Below the pieces are notes generated by a model, which did not search any database, was not told where the DNA came from, and saw only the letters and a program-made list of their open reading frames with translations. From JACCXG01 sp963785755 (GTDB lineage Bacteria > Acidobacteriota > Vicinamibacteria > Vicinamibacterales > 2-12-FULL-66-21): a stretch of 64,000 bases of DNA. Of the stretch, positions 11,592 to 20,343 are shown in pieces (the first letter of the stretch is position 1; each line of letters begins with the position of its first letter). The DNA lies in contig CAWAXG010000058.1 in NCBI GenBank assembly GCA_963785755.1, positions 124,001 through 188,000 on the forward strand. The letters run 5' to 3'. A program made the position numbers and the translations under genes.

Positions 11592-11817
11592 CTGAGCTGA
11601 CGAGCGACCAACATGTGACCCGCGAGTCGACTTCTAGTGTCGGTCCAGCCGCCCTTCCTCTTCGGCCTCGCTCCCGCAAGCGACGCGCTCACCCACTGCG
11701 TCCAGTGCTTCGAGAATTCAATTAACGTGGTCGTCACTCGACGATGCCGGCAGCGGCCGCCTGACACCTAATCAAGCGTTTGCAGTCGGCGGAGGCCGGT
11801 GCGATCATGCGTGCGTC
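11592..11817. other. Spacer without recognisable gene
   Basis: 226 bases between the RidA gene and the phosphatase gene. I see no conserved reading frame. Short imperfect dyads occur, but none is convincing. Base composition is lower in GC than the flanks. Confidence 0.5.
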
Positions 11818-13014
11818 ATGACTGCGGATGAGGTCAGGGCGCTCTTCACTCGTCGTGACGAAGCATGGGCGCTTCGCGATAGCGTCGCTCTCGCCGCTGC
11901 TTACGCCAAGGACTGCGTTCTTGAGAGTCCAACTTCCGGAACGGTAATCGGACGAGAAGCCATAGAGGAGGTCTACCGCGTCTGGGTTGACGGTTTCCCG
12001 GATCTGAAGGTCGAGACCGAAGAGCTGTTGATCGTGGGTGACCGGGTCGTTCAGATGGCCACCGTGTCTGGAACCAACACAGGTGGCTTCCTGGGACTAC
12101 CTCCCACCGGGAAGCCGTTTCGTGTGCGCGGTGTGTTCCTGTTCGAGCTGAAGGCCGATCTGTTCGTACGGGAGCGCCGGATCCTCGATTTCAGCGGAAT
12201 ACTGCTGCAGTTAGCCGGAGAAGTCGGGACTGTTAACGAGGGGAGCCGACTATACCGGGATACGCTCGCGCGGGCAAAACTGGAAAGCGACATCAGGATT
12301 GCTGCGGAGATTCAGCGTGCGTTGCTACCCGAGAGGCGATACGCAGGCGCAAACTTTGAAGTCGCGGCGGCGTCGGCACCGTGTCGCGCGATCGGAGGCG
12401 ACTTTTTCGATTACTTCGATCTGACAAACGGAGCGTTCGGGTTTGCGCTTGGCGACGTCGCCGGTAAAGGGCCGCCGGCCGCGTTATTGGCCGCCGTGCT
12501 GCAAGGCATCCTCGCCGCGCACGTTCACGTGGGTGGCGCGCCCGCCGACATCCTAAAACGCGTCAACGAATCACTCGTTCGTCGTGCAGTGGAATCGCGC
12601 TTTGCGACTATCGTATACGGCATGCTCTCGTACGATGGCCGCTTGACGTACTGTAACGCCGGCCACAATGCGCCTGTTCTTGTGGGTAGACACGGTGTGC
12701 AGCGGCTTGAGAAGGGTGGTCTTATCGTTGGGGCTTTCAAGCACATGACGTTTGAGGAACAGACACTGCAGCTCGACTCGGGCGACACTCTGGTGGTCTT
12801 CAGCGACGGTCTTTCGGAAGCGCTCAACGCCGACGATCAAGAATTCGGCGAGGAGCGCCTCCTCTCGTGCGTGCAAGCAAACCACGAATCATCGCCGACG
12901 GATCTTTTGCAGTATTTGCTCGACACGGTTCAGCGCTTCACTGCTGGTGCCGAACAGAGTGACGATCTGACAGTCCTGGTCCTGCGTTATCGGGGCGCAC
13001 CGGTTCGGGCATAG
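11818..13014 (+). CDS. SnoaL-like domain fused to SpoIIE/RsbU-type PP2C phosphatase
   Basis: 398 residues in two parts. Residues 1-135 look like a SnoaL/NTF2-fold ester-cyclase type domain: EAWALRDSVALAAAYAKDCV, GREAIEEVYRVWVDGFPDLK and GFLGLPPTGKPFRVRG. From about 150 a linker helix (ESDIRIAAEIQRALLPER) leads to a SpoIIE-type Ser/Thr phosphatase: AIGGDFFDYFDL, ALGDVAGKGPPAALLAA, YCNAGHNAPVLV, VVFSDGLSEALN and SDDLTVLVLRY, with the metal-binding aspartates present. Such phosphatases usually act in partner-switching pathways on anti-sigma antagonists; no antagonist or anti-sigma gene is nearby. The SnoaL domain presumably senses a small ligand (inference). Third-position GC is visibly lower than in neighbouring genes, a possible sign of acquisition. 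Confidence 0.88.
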   Translation: MTADEVRALFTRRDEAWALRDSVALAAAYAKDCVLESPTSGTVIGREAIEEVYRVWVDGFPDLKVETEELLIVGDRVVQMATVSGTNTGGFLGLPPTGKPFRVRGVFLFELKADLFVRERRILDFSGILLQLAGEVGTVNEGSRLYRDTLARAKLESDIRIAAEIQRALLPERRYAGANFEVAAASAPCRAIGGDFFDYFDLTNGAFGFALGDVAGKGPPAALLAAVLQGILAAHVHVGGAPADILKRVNESLVRRAVESRFATIVYGMLSYDGRLTYCNAGHNAPVLVGRHGVQRLEKGGLIVGAFKHMTFEEQTLQLDSGDTLVVFSDGLSEALNADDQEFGEERLLSCVQANHESSPTDLLQYLLDTVQRFTAGAEQSDDLTVLVLRYRGAPVRA

Positions 13015-13284
13015 GGTTCCAGCGGGGGTGGACGTGGGCGTGCACGGTGCTGACGCGGAGCACTGACGGCACCTCCGCTGTTGCGGGCGGTTCACCGGCG
13101 TCGAGCGCCGGCTCTACTACCGCGACGGACTCCCGCCGTTCGGCATCAGATCCGTGACCGGCCTCGGGACTGGACGCCGGTCGAGGGAATTCGATCTCCC
13201 GGCCATTGGAACTGGTGAAAGGTTCGTCCGCCAGGCTCCTAAACTAAGTATCGTTGCTGCGCACGAGCGGACGACAGCGGCACA

Positions 13285-13680
13285 ATGACGTTCGTCAATC
13301 GACTTTGGCCTCGCCTCCCGGTCCTTGGGCGCGCGGTCCTCATCGGCGTCGCTGCCGCGGCCGCCGGTACCTTGCCGTGGGCCGCCATGGTATCGGCGAA
13401 CACCAGGTATCAATCGGCGCTGCCGTGGGCCGTCCCGGTCATGGCGATGTACCTCTGGGTGTATTGGCGCTACCTCGTGCGGGGCGCGGGATGGCCGCAG
13501 TCGACAGCCGACGCGCGCCGTACGAATGCTCGTGCCAACGCACTGCCGGCAGAAGCCTGGGGCCTGGCTCTGGTGGCGGGATTGCCTTGGGCGGGCAAGT
13601 GGGTCGCGGGTTGCCACGGGACGTCATCACGCTTTACGCGTAGAGATATGAGTAGCATTCGAGATCTGGACAGCAATTGA
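13285..13680 (+). pseudogene. Truncated CPBP-family membrane protease, N-terminal fragment
   Basis: The frame encodes an N-terminal stretch resembling CPBP (CAAX-processing/bacteriocin-related) intramembrane metalloproteases: VLIGVAAAAAGTLPWAAM, ALPWAVPVMAMYLWVYWRYL and GWPQSTADARRTNARAN, then PAEAWGLALVAGLPWA. After that the sequence departs into non-homologous residues and stops at 13680, before any of the catalytic EExxxR or HxxxN motifs. It is therefore a remnant. The 270 bases before it (13015-13284) hold no recognisable gene. Confidence 0.65.
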
Positions 13681-14360
13681 GCGACTACCCAGAGGGAACT
13701 CGCACGATTTCGCCGTTGGTTTTTGATACGACGCAGAACGTGGGATCGCCGGCGTCGAAGAGGAGACATCCTTTCGTGAGTTACCTGCAGAGGCCGAAAG
13801 AGTGAAGCACTCCGCCAGCGCTCGGTCTGGCGCGCGATCCCGCGCTGCACCAGGAATCCAAGTGCTGGCTGTGCGAATTTTGCGCACCCTGGAAATGGCG
13901 TCCTGCTGCATCCGTCGCTACACTTCAAGAAGATCGGACCGCTGTGTACTGGTCGGCTTCGCGTATGGACGGATTCACACTACCGCGCGTATGGGTGTGG
14001 AGGCCGACGGCAACATCGTTAGGTCCTCGATTGTTACCCGCGGCCGATCACGAGTGGCAGCTTGGGCCGTCCGCGGCTAAGCCGGCTCAGCTCGGAAGAC
14101 AGAGGCGCGGTCCGCGCATATCCAAATCGTGAAGGCGTCCGACCGGTCTCCGCTTTGACGCTGAGCGGCAGCACTTAGACGCCGAGCGCACGACGAGCAA
14201 AGTCGAGCTGCCGACACCAATCTGCCATCCCAGTGGGAGACAGTTTGCGGCTAGCGGACCGACGGACGTGGAATGCACATGAGGATTCCCTTTCATTCGA
14301 GGCAGGACGAGAGTCGACTGAGGGTGGCGAACTTATGGATAAGTTGCTGCCGAACGCTAG
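13681..14360. other. Non-coding or decayed stretch
   Basis: About 680 bases with no frame that I can support. A short plus-strand piece near 13690-13795 is Arg/Trp-rich, and a minus-strand piece at 14175-14260 ends LDFARRALGV before a stop; both look like fragments of lost genes rather than intact ones. Composition differs from the surrounding operons, as for the phosphatase gene upstream. Confidence 0.5.
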
Positions 14361-14367
14361 CAATTGT

Positions 14368-14415
14368 TAATTTTTAAACATTATGTTGATTTTTAAACAT
14401 CGCGCTGCTAAGGTC
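14368..14415 (+). promoter_or_regulatory. Candidate promoter/operator of the BlaI-type repressor operon
   Basis: An AT-rich island holds a direct repeat, TTAATTTTTAAACAT (14368-14382) and TTGATTTTTAAACAT (14387-14401), spaced 19 bp start to start. A plausible -35 (TTGATT, 14387) and -10 (TAAGGT, 14410-14415) with a 17-bp spacer overlap the second copy, so a repressor bound here would block transcription. The start codon of the repressor is 28 bp downstream, after GAGGAG at 14430-14435. Confidence 0.6.
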
Positions 14416-14442
14416 TGATCATTCGACTCCGAGGAGCCTTGA

Positions 14443-14829
14443 ATGGTGCGCGCGAAGCCCAAACTCAGCCGCCGCGAGCAGGAAGTCATCGACATCGTCT
14501 ACGCCCGCGGCCACGCTACCGCCGCCGAGGTGCGCGAGGCGATGCAGGAGCCCCCGACCGATGCCGCGGTGCGGACGACGCTGCGCATCCTCGTGGCCAA
14601 GGGACATCTCCGCATCGAGCAGGACGGCCCGCGATATGACTACTGGCCGACCGTATCGCCCGAAGCGGCCCGGCGCTCCGAGCTGCAACACATTCTGCGG
14701 ACGTTCTTCGGCGGCTCGACGGAAAGCGCGCTCGCCACGTTGCTCGATCTGCAGCCGGGAGAGCTCGGAGACGAGGAGCGCCGGCGGCTGAAGCGGCTGA
14801 TCGACAAGGCCGCGAAAGGAGGGCGCTGA
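14443..14829 (+). CDS. BlaI/MecI/CopY-family transcriptional repressor
   Basis: A 128-residue winged-helix regulator. The family signature is complete: KLSRREQEVIDIVYARGHAT at the N-terminus, AAVRTTLRILVAKGHLRIEQ as recognition helix and wing, then YDYWPTVSPEAARRSELQHI and a C-terminal dimerisation helix. Such repressors bind operator dyads as dimers and are inactivated by a cognate M56 sensor. The gene is followed one base later by that sensor, and the AT-rich direct repeats just upstream are the likely operator (autoregulation, inferred). SD sequence GAGGAG sits about seven bases before the ATG. Confidence 0.93.
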   Translation: MVRAKPKLSRREQEVIDIVYARGHATAAEVREAMQEPPTDAAVRTTLRILVAKGHLRIEQDGPRYDYWPTVSPEAARRSELQHILRTFFGGSTESALATLLDLQPGELGDEERRRLKRLIDKAAKGGR

Positions 14830-14830
14830 G

Positions 14831-17094
14831 ATGACCGCACTGCTGCTGCTCAAGCTGACCCTGCTGCTGCTCGCGTCGCTTGGCGTCGCGCGCCTGCTTC
14901 GCCAGGCTCCGGCCAGTTCGCGCCATCGATTCTGGAGCGGCGTGTTTCCGGCCCTCCTTGCGCTGCCGTTCCTGGCGCTCGTGCTGCCGGCGGTTCACGT
15001 CCCCATACCCGCAGCCTGGATCGTGAGCAGCACGGCAGACGACACGGCCGAAGAGCGGCCGGCATCTCGTGAAGCACCGCGCACCGCAGCCATCGACCGG
15101 CAACCGGTATCTCCAGACGCAGCCGCCGTAGCGGACGGTCGCACCAGTCTTCACCAGCCATTGCAGCCCACGGCCGAACGACCGGACCTGCGCACGGGTC
15201 TGCTCGCCGCGTGGGCGATCGGTACAGGCGTCGCGCTCGCGATGCTCGTCCTCTCACTCGCGCGGGTTCGAATTCTCTCGCTCGATTCCGACGTGTTGGG
15301 CGATCCCGCATGGCGGACCGCCGCCGACGACATCGGCAGTCGCCTCGGTCTCCGCCGGCCGGTGCGTCTGCTTCTGAGCTCCGCCGTGACGACGCCAATG
15401 GCTGGCGGTGTATTCCGCCCCTCGATCTTTCTTCCCGATGCCTCGCCCGCCTGGTCCGCCGAGTGCCGCGACATCGTCCTGGCGCATGAGATCGCGCATC
15501 TCGTCCGGCACGATCCGCTGCGGCACGTGCTCGCCCGGCTCACCCTGGCGTGCTACTGGTTCCATCCCCTCGCTTGGATCGCGGGCCGGCACGCTTCGAT
15601 TGCCCGCGAAGAGGCGTGCGATGAGGCCGTCCTGTCGCTCGGGACGCGCCCGTCGACGTATGCACGCGTTCTGCTCGACTTTGCCGACGCAGTGACTCCC
15701 CGCAGCGCGGCGATTGGCGCACTGCCGATGGTGCAACCGTCGATGCTGGAGAAACGGCTCATGGCGATTCTGAATGACGATGGGCGGCCGGCCGCGCGAC
15801 GCACGGCGCTGCTGCCCGTTCTCGCTGTTACTGCGCTGACGCTTGCGGCGGCGGTCGCTCAGCCAGGGGCCATTGCCCCGCCCGCAGCTGTCTCCCAGGC
15901 GGTGCAGAGCTCCCAGGAGACGGTCCCCGAACTGTCGTCAGTCCCAGTCAGGAGACGGTCCCGGAGCCGTCGTTCAGTCCCAGTGAGCGCGTTCCGTCCT
16001 GGGCGCCAGGGCCCCAGACAGAGATCCGATTCGAAGGGCAGATCTCACTCGCGCGCGCGCAGGGCAGCGGCACGCCCGGCGCCGCGTGCGCATCCGAGCT
16101 TCCTGGCGACCGATCCTTCAATGGCAGCATGACGGTTGCTCCCGACGGCATGCGCGAGATCGTTGGCTGGCGCGGCAATGACCGCGTGATCCAAAGGACC
16201 TTCGACGGTCTCCGCGTGTGCATGGTGGCAGAGGACGTGGGTGAGAGGGACTCGACCGATCACCCGAGCCACTGGATCGATTACGCCTCGAGGATTGTGC
16301 TGGCAACCGAGCGGCAGGGAAGCGTGCTGCGGCTCGATATCGTGCGTGAGCGCGGCGGCAGCCAGCGGGCCACCTGGATCGTGAATGGAGCGATTCGTCC
16401 CGTGGACCGGGCGTTCGAAGAGTGGCGCCGTCAGACGCTGGCGGTGCTCGATACCACCTGGGAAGTGAGCGCCTTGCGCGGTCAGGTCAGCAGCCTGCGC
16501 GGCGAGATCTCTTCAATCCGCGGCGAGCGGAGCAGCCTGCTCGGGGAGATTTCGTCGCTGCGTGGAGAGGTGAGCTCGATGCGCGGCGAGATGTCTTCGG
16601 TGCGCGGCCAGGAGAGCAGCCTGCGCGGCGAGATCTCGTCGATTCAGGGACATCTCAGCTCCCTGCGCGGCGCGATCTCCTCGGAGAATGGCGCGATCTC
16701 GAGCCTGCACGGGAGCCGGTACGGATCCGACCCGGCCGATCGCACTCGCATCGCCGCCAGGATTGCCGAGCACGACAAGGAGATCGAGCGGATCGAGCAG
16801 GAGATTCGCGCCTACGACGCCGATGCACGCGTGGCCGCTGTCGAAAAGGAAATCGCGGCCTTCAACGCCGACGGCAAGGTCGCGGCAATCGAAGCACGCA
16901 TCAAGGCGTTCGATCTCGATGCCAGGATTGCCGAAGTCGAACGACGCATCAGTGCCCTCGACGTCGATCGCCGGATCGCCGCCATCGAGCGTCAGGTCGA
17001 TGCGCTCGACGCGGACCGCCGCGTCAGTCAGCTGGAGGCGCGGCGCCGGGAGGAGCTGAAACGGCTCGAGGCTGCGATCGCCGCAATCCGCTAG
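14831..17094 (+). CDS. M56 (BlaR1-like) sensor metallopeptidase with long heptad/coiled-coil C-terminus; frameshift near 15938
   Basis: Membrane zinc protease expected to cleave or inactivate the upstream repressor. N-terminal helices (LLLLKLTLLLLASLGVARLL, ALLALPFLALVLPAV), a periplasmic-type linker, then the M56 core with HEIAHLVRHDPLRHVL (HExxH), LACYWFHPLAW and EEACDEAVLSLG. After the last helix (near 15850) the frame breaks: the repeat unit SQETVPE is read once in the first frame and once in the second; a missing T at 15938 restores PSFSPSQETVPEPSFSPS. The C-terminal domain continues to 17094 and replaces the penicillin-binding sensor of BlaR1: a globular part to about 16460, twelve heptads of SSxRGEx, and a charged coiled coil. 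Total about 754 residues. Confidence 0.85.
16468..16716 (+). repeat. Twelve in-frame heptads of the form S-S-hydrophobic-R-G-E-hydrophobic
   Basis: 21-bp units encoding SALRGQV, SSLRGEI, SSIRGER, SSLLGEI and so on, ending SSLHGS. The constant Gly makes a standard coiled coil unlikely; a beta-roll or other solenoid is possible. The segment that follows (about 16760-17090) has a different repeat of 15-16 residues (A-x-I-E-x-x-I-x-A-x-D-x-D type). Confidence 0.9.
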
Positions 17095-17144
17095 ACGAAC
17101 GGCCGGGGGCGCTCTTCGGCCGGCGGACGCTTGCGCTACGCGCC

Positions 17145-17176
17145 GCACGACGGTACGAGGCACAACGGCACGAAGG
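17145..17176. repeat. Octad repeat copy (GGCACGA type) between convergent genes
   Basis: GCACGACGGTACGAGGCACA continues into ACGGCACGAAGG; same dialect as the repeat at 1447. It occupies the middle of the 138-bp gap between the convergent ends at 17094 and 17233. Confidence 0.65.
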
Positions 17177-17232
17177 GTTTTTCCTCCCGTCCTCCCTGTC
17201 AACATGAGGAAGGACTCCCTTCTCCCCGCTCC

Positions 17233-18588
17233 TCAGGGCTTCAGATACTGCTCCCGGTATTTGCGCGCGAAGCCATCCGAGACCTTGCGTCCCTCGAATC
17301 GCATCGCGTTGACGTCATACGCGAGCGTCTCGGACGGATGCTGGCAGGCGAGCGTGCCGAGCAGCACCACCTCGGTCAGCAGTGACGCGTAGTCGAAGCC
17401 GGCCGAGCACTTCGTTCCCGGACCGGTCAGCACCGCATCGAGGAACTCGTGGTAGTGATTGCGCGAGGCGCCCTTCTGGATCTCGTGCTCGAGGAATTTT
17501 GCCTGCGGGTGCAGCGACGGGTAATCGATGTGGGGGAGCAGGATCGCACCGTTGGTCCCGATCATGACGGCCCCCGAGCTTGGCAGCTTGCCGCCGGCGG
17601 CGTCGATGACCGCTTGCGGCGGACGCTCGGCGCCGTCGTACCACCAGAAATCGAGCGAGTCGCCCGCGGTGTACGGCGTGGCGCCGAACACGAACTGAAT
17701 CTTCGATTGAATCGGCCAGCTCTCGTGCACCGGTGCGGGACCGTGCGACGTGACGTGATGCGGGAGCGAGAGGCCCAGGCCTCTGAGCGGCGTGCTGAAG
17801 ATGTGGCAGCCCATGTCTCCGAGCGTGCCCGTGCCGAACCCGATGCGCTTGCGCCAGTTGCCCGGATGGTAGACCGTGGCCTTGAACGGGCGGCGCTCGC
17901 CGACGCCGAGCCAGCCGTCCCAGTCGAGGCCTTCCGGAATGGGATCCGAGCCCGCCGGGATTGGATTGACGTCGCCCCAGGCCTTGTCGCAGAACGTGTG
18001 GACCTCGCGGATCTTGCCGACCACGCCGTGGCGAATCAGCTGCTCGGTGACGAGCTGGGTCTCGTGCGATGAGATCTGAATGCCCATCTGGGTGACCAGA
18101 TTCTTCTGCCGCGCCGTGAGCGCGAGCACCCGCGTCTCCCGGACCGTCAGCGCCAGCGGCTTCTGCACGTAGACCGGTTTCCCCATCGCCATCGCCGACA
18201 TCGCCACCGGCGCGTGCATGTGGTCCGGCGTGGAGACGTTGACCGAATCAATCGCGTCACCTTCCTTGCGGAACATCTCGCGCCAGTCCTGATACACGCG
18301 CACCTCGGGAAAGAGCTTCTTGACCTGCGCGGTCCGCGACAGGTCGGTGTCGGCCACGGCGGTGAGCGTGAAGGCGGGATGGCTGGAGAAGGCCCGGATG
18401 TCGGACAGCGCCTGGCCGGCGGCCCCGACGCTGACGTGACGAATCTTGCGGTCCTGCCCACGCGCCGCCGCCGACGGCGACATCCACGGCGCGACGACCG
18501 CGGTCCCCGCGATGCCCCGCAGAAACTGCCGCCGCGAAACGGATGAGGTCGAATCCACTGGATGCGTGACGGGCACTGAAGGCTTCAT
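17233..18588 (-). CDS. Tat-exported Gfo/Idh/MocA-family oxidoreductase
   Basis: 451 residues. The N-terminus carries a twin-arginine signal (SVSRRQFLRGIAGTAVVAPW) indicating folded export with bound NAD(P). The Rossmann part is clear: IRHVSVGAAGQALSDIRAF, AVADTDLSRTAQVKKLFP, then SVNVSTPDHMHAPVAMSAMA and the family box GKPVYVQKPLALTVRET, with the catalytic-site EKP varied to QKP. The C-terminal half has TLGDMGCHIFSTPLRGL. Members oxidise, reduce or cleave sugars and inositols; exported versions are common in Acidobacteriota and Planctomycetota with unknown substrates. It is divergent from the gene at 18847. The start ATG at 18586-18588 precedes the twin-Arg motif by 17 residues. Confidence 0.93.
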   Translation of the reverse strand: MKPSVPVTHPVDSTSSVSRRQFLRGIAGTAVVAPWMSPSAAARGQDRKIRHVSVGAAGQALSDIRAFSSHPAFTLTAVADTDLSRTAQVKKLFPEVRVYQDWREMFRKEGDAIDSVNVSTPDHMHAPVAMSAMAMGKPVYVQKPLALTVRETRVLALTARQKNLVTQMGIQISSHETQLVTEQLIRHGVVGKIREVHTFCDKAWGDVNPIPAGSDPIPEGLDWDGWLGVGERRPFKATVYHPGNWRKRIGFGTGTLGDMGCHIFSTPLRGLGLSLPHHVTSHGPAPVHESWPIQSKIQFVFGATPYTAGDSLDFWWYDGAERPPQAVIDAAGGKLPSSGAVMIGTNGAILLPHIDYPSLHPQAKFLEHEIQKGASRNHYHEFLDAVLTGPGTKCSAGFDYASLLTEVVLLGTLACQHPSETLAYDVNAMRFEGRKVSDGFARKYREQYLKP

Positions 18589-18643
18589 CGCAGTCTTTCT
18601 CCTCTACTGATCGGTGTCGGTGGTAATCGTAGCTCAGTCGCGC

Positions 18644-18806
18644 TTTCAAGGTTCAGGGGTTCAAGCGTTCAGAAGTTCAAAGGTTCAAAGGCTCAAAGGC
18701 TCTAAGGTTCAGAGGTTCAGAGCTCCCGTGGGGACGCTCTTGAACCCGAACCGCTGAACCCTTGAACCCGAACCCTTGAACCTCTGAACTCTTGAACTCT
18801 TGAACC
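18644..18806. repeat. Long inverted octad array, GTTCAAAG dialect
   Basis: About ten degenerate units like GTTCAAGG/GTTCAGAG (18645-18721), a 17-bp GC-rich spacer, then about nine units of the reverse complement (TTGAACCC, 18739-18806). The whole forms a potential 70-bp imperfect hairpin in the spacer between two divergent genes. The same dialect reappears at 62746-62773. The remaining bases of 18589-18846 show no gene. Confidence 0.85.
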
Positions 18807-18846
18807 GACTTCGGCCTTGCGGTGTCAGCCGGCGTATATTTGCGCC

Positions 18847-19923
18847 GTGGCCCAGGCACCCGGCGCGAAAACTCAACCGCAGGCGGCCGATCAGGATCGG
18901 AACTACGCCGGCTCGCGATTCTCTGAGGTCGTCAGGGCCGTGTTCGCCAATCCGTACCAGCGCGTCTGGGGGGCGGCGGGAGAGCCGCCGCTGCCGGTCT
19001 ACGAAGTCTCGTTCAAGACCGTCGTCGGCTTCGCCACGCTCGGACTGCCGAAACAATTTCAAATCGACAGCGCGCGCATCATCGACTCGCGGGCGGATCT
19101 GCGCTGGGGTTCGGACGGAAAGGGTTTCCGCCGTCTCGTGCACCCGAATGGCGTCTGTCTGACCGGCAGATGGTCGATCGATCAGGACACGAGCTACTCC
19201 GGCTACTTCCGAAAGGGCAGCACGGCCCTCGTGCTCGCGCGCTACTCGACGTGCTGCACCGAGACCCGGCGCGGCCACACGCGATCGCTGTCGATGGTCG
19301 GCAAGCTCTTTCCGACGGCCGATCCACAGCACGCCGATCCGCTGCCGACGGCGAACTTCGTCACGCAGGACGACATCGGCGGCGCCGACACCGAGTACAT
19401 CAACGACATCGAGCTGCGCAACGCGCCGGATACGACCGTGTCACGCCGCGGCGCCGGCGCGGCGGTCCTGCTGGTCGTCGGCCTGGTGTTCCGGCGCGTC
19501 GACAATCAGCCGAGCATCCGCCAGCTGTATCCGGTCGCCGAGCTCGGCAAACCGGCCGGTGAACCGACGCGCGCCCCTGAATTCATGCGCCTGCTGGTCG
19601 CGCCCGAGCAGCCGCGGATTTCCGGGGCCGACCTCGACTTTCGCGACGAGATCATGGCGCAGATCTTCGACCGGGGCGATCCGATCCCCAAGCGGACCTT
19701 GAAGTTCCACATCGAGGTCACCGACGAAGGGGAGACGACCGGTCCGGTGGTGCGCGAGCGCCGGACGTTCAAGAACTGGCGGCGGATCGGATCGCTGATC
19801 TTCGACAACGCGGTCATCTCGTCCAACGGCGACTCGGTCATTCACTTCAGTCATCCGAGCTGGCGGACGGACCGGAACGATCCGGCCACGGCGACGCGCA
19901 TCGACGGCCGCAAGGTCCGATAG
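18847..19923 (+). CDS. Unrecognised conserved protein, possibly a distant catalase-fold protein
   Basis: About 358 residues if started at the GTG at 18847 (the frame is open from 18817). I do not recognise the family with confidence. The middle has an order reminiscent of heme catalases: RRLVHPNGVCLTGRW (where catalases have the distal His in RVVHAKG), GYFRKGSTALVLARYST, CCTETRRGHTRSLSMVGKLF, then ANFVTQDDIGG. A CC pair in STCCTET is notable. There is no signal peptide, and one hydrophobic stretch (GAGAAVLLVVGLVF) that is probably a buried strand. It lies alone between a divergent oxidoreductase and a PadR-permease pair. A peroxidase-like role would be inference only. Confidence 0.6.
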   Translation: MAQAPGAKTQPQAADQDRNYAGSRFSEVVRAVFANPYQRVWGAAGEPPLPVYEVSFKTVVGFATLGLPKQFQIDSARIIDSRADLRWGSDGKGFRRLVHPNGVCLTGRWSIDQDTSYSGYFRKGSTALVLARYSTCCTETRRGHTRSLSMVGKLFPTADPQHADPLPTANFVTQDDIGGADTEYINDIELRNAPDTTVSRRGAGAAVLLVVGLVFRRVDNQPSIRQLYPVAELGKPAGEPTRAPEFMRLLVAPEQPRISGADLDFRDEIMAQIFDRGDPIPKRTLKFHIEVTDEGETTGPVVRERRTFKNWRRIGSLIFDNAVISSNGDSVIHFSHPSWRTDRNDPATATRIDGRKVR

Positions 19924-19950
19924 GCGCCTGGCCCCTCTCTCCTTGACCGG

Positions 19951-19977
19951 CTAGGAGAGTGACGGGTACACTCCTAG
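19951..19977. promoter_or_regulatory. Palindrome upstream of padR, candidate operator
   Basis: CTAGGAGAGTG (19951-19961) and CACTCCTAG (19969-19977) form an inverted repeat 24 bp before the PadR start. The position and symmetry fit an autoregulatory PadR site. The spacer GACGGGTA is short. Confidence 0.6.
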
Positions 19978-20000
19978 TCCTTCTGGGAGAGTAGCCGCGA

Positions 20001-20342
20001 ATGCCGAAAGCCGCCGACCTGCTGCCTGGCACCCTCGACATGCTGATCCTGAAAGCGGTCTCGCTGAAGCCGCTGCACGGCTACGGCGTGCTGCTGCGGA
20101 TAGGCCAGATCTCGAAGGATGCGCTCAACATTCAGCAGGGCTCGCTCTATCCGGCGCTCTACCGCCTCGAACATCAGGGCCTGCTGGCGACCAAGTGGGG
20201 CGAGAGCGAGAACAATCGCAAGGCGAAGTACTACACGCTGACCGCGGCCGGCCGCCGTCGCCTCCAGCAGGACACCGCTGCCTGGGAGCGGCTCGCCGCC
20301 GCCATCGCCGCGGCGCTCGCGGCGACTCCGGACGAGGTGTGA
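20001..20342 (+). CDS. PadR-family transcriptional regulator
   Basis: 113 residues, winged helix-turn-helix of the PadR s2 type: LLPGTLDMLILKAVSLKPLH, GYGVLLRIGQISKDAL, the wing region LNIQQGSLYPALYRLEHQGL, and KAKYYTLTAAGRRRL closing the domain. The short C-terminal helix (WERLAAAIAAAL) is the dimerisation element. The stop is one base before the permease ATG, so the two genes are co-transcribed; this padR-permease pair is a stock arrangement in Acidobacteriota and the regulator probably represses its own operon through the palindrome just upstream. Confidence 0.93.
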   Translation: MPKAADLLPGTLDMLILKAVSLKPLHGYGVLLRIGQISKDALNIQQGSLYPALYRLEHQGLLATKWGESENNRKAKYYTLTAAGRRRLQQDTAAWERLAAAIAAALAATPDEV

Positions 20343-20343
20343 C

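Noticed and set aside
11592..11817. Possible integron attC-like site in the spacer
   Set aside because: Short GCCTGAC and GTTTGC pieces lack the paired R/L boxes of attC.
14175..14363. Minus-strand frame ending LDFARRALGV
   Set aside because: Too short and without recognised family; treated as decayed DNA.
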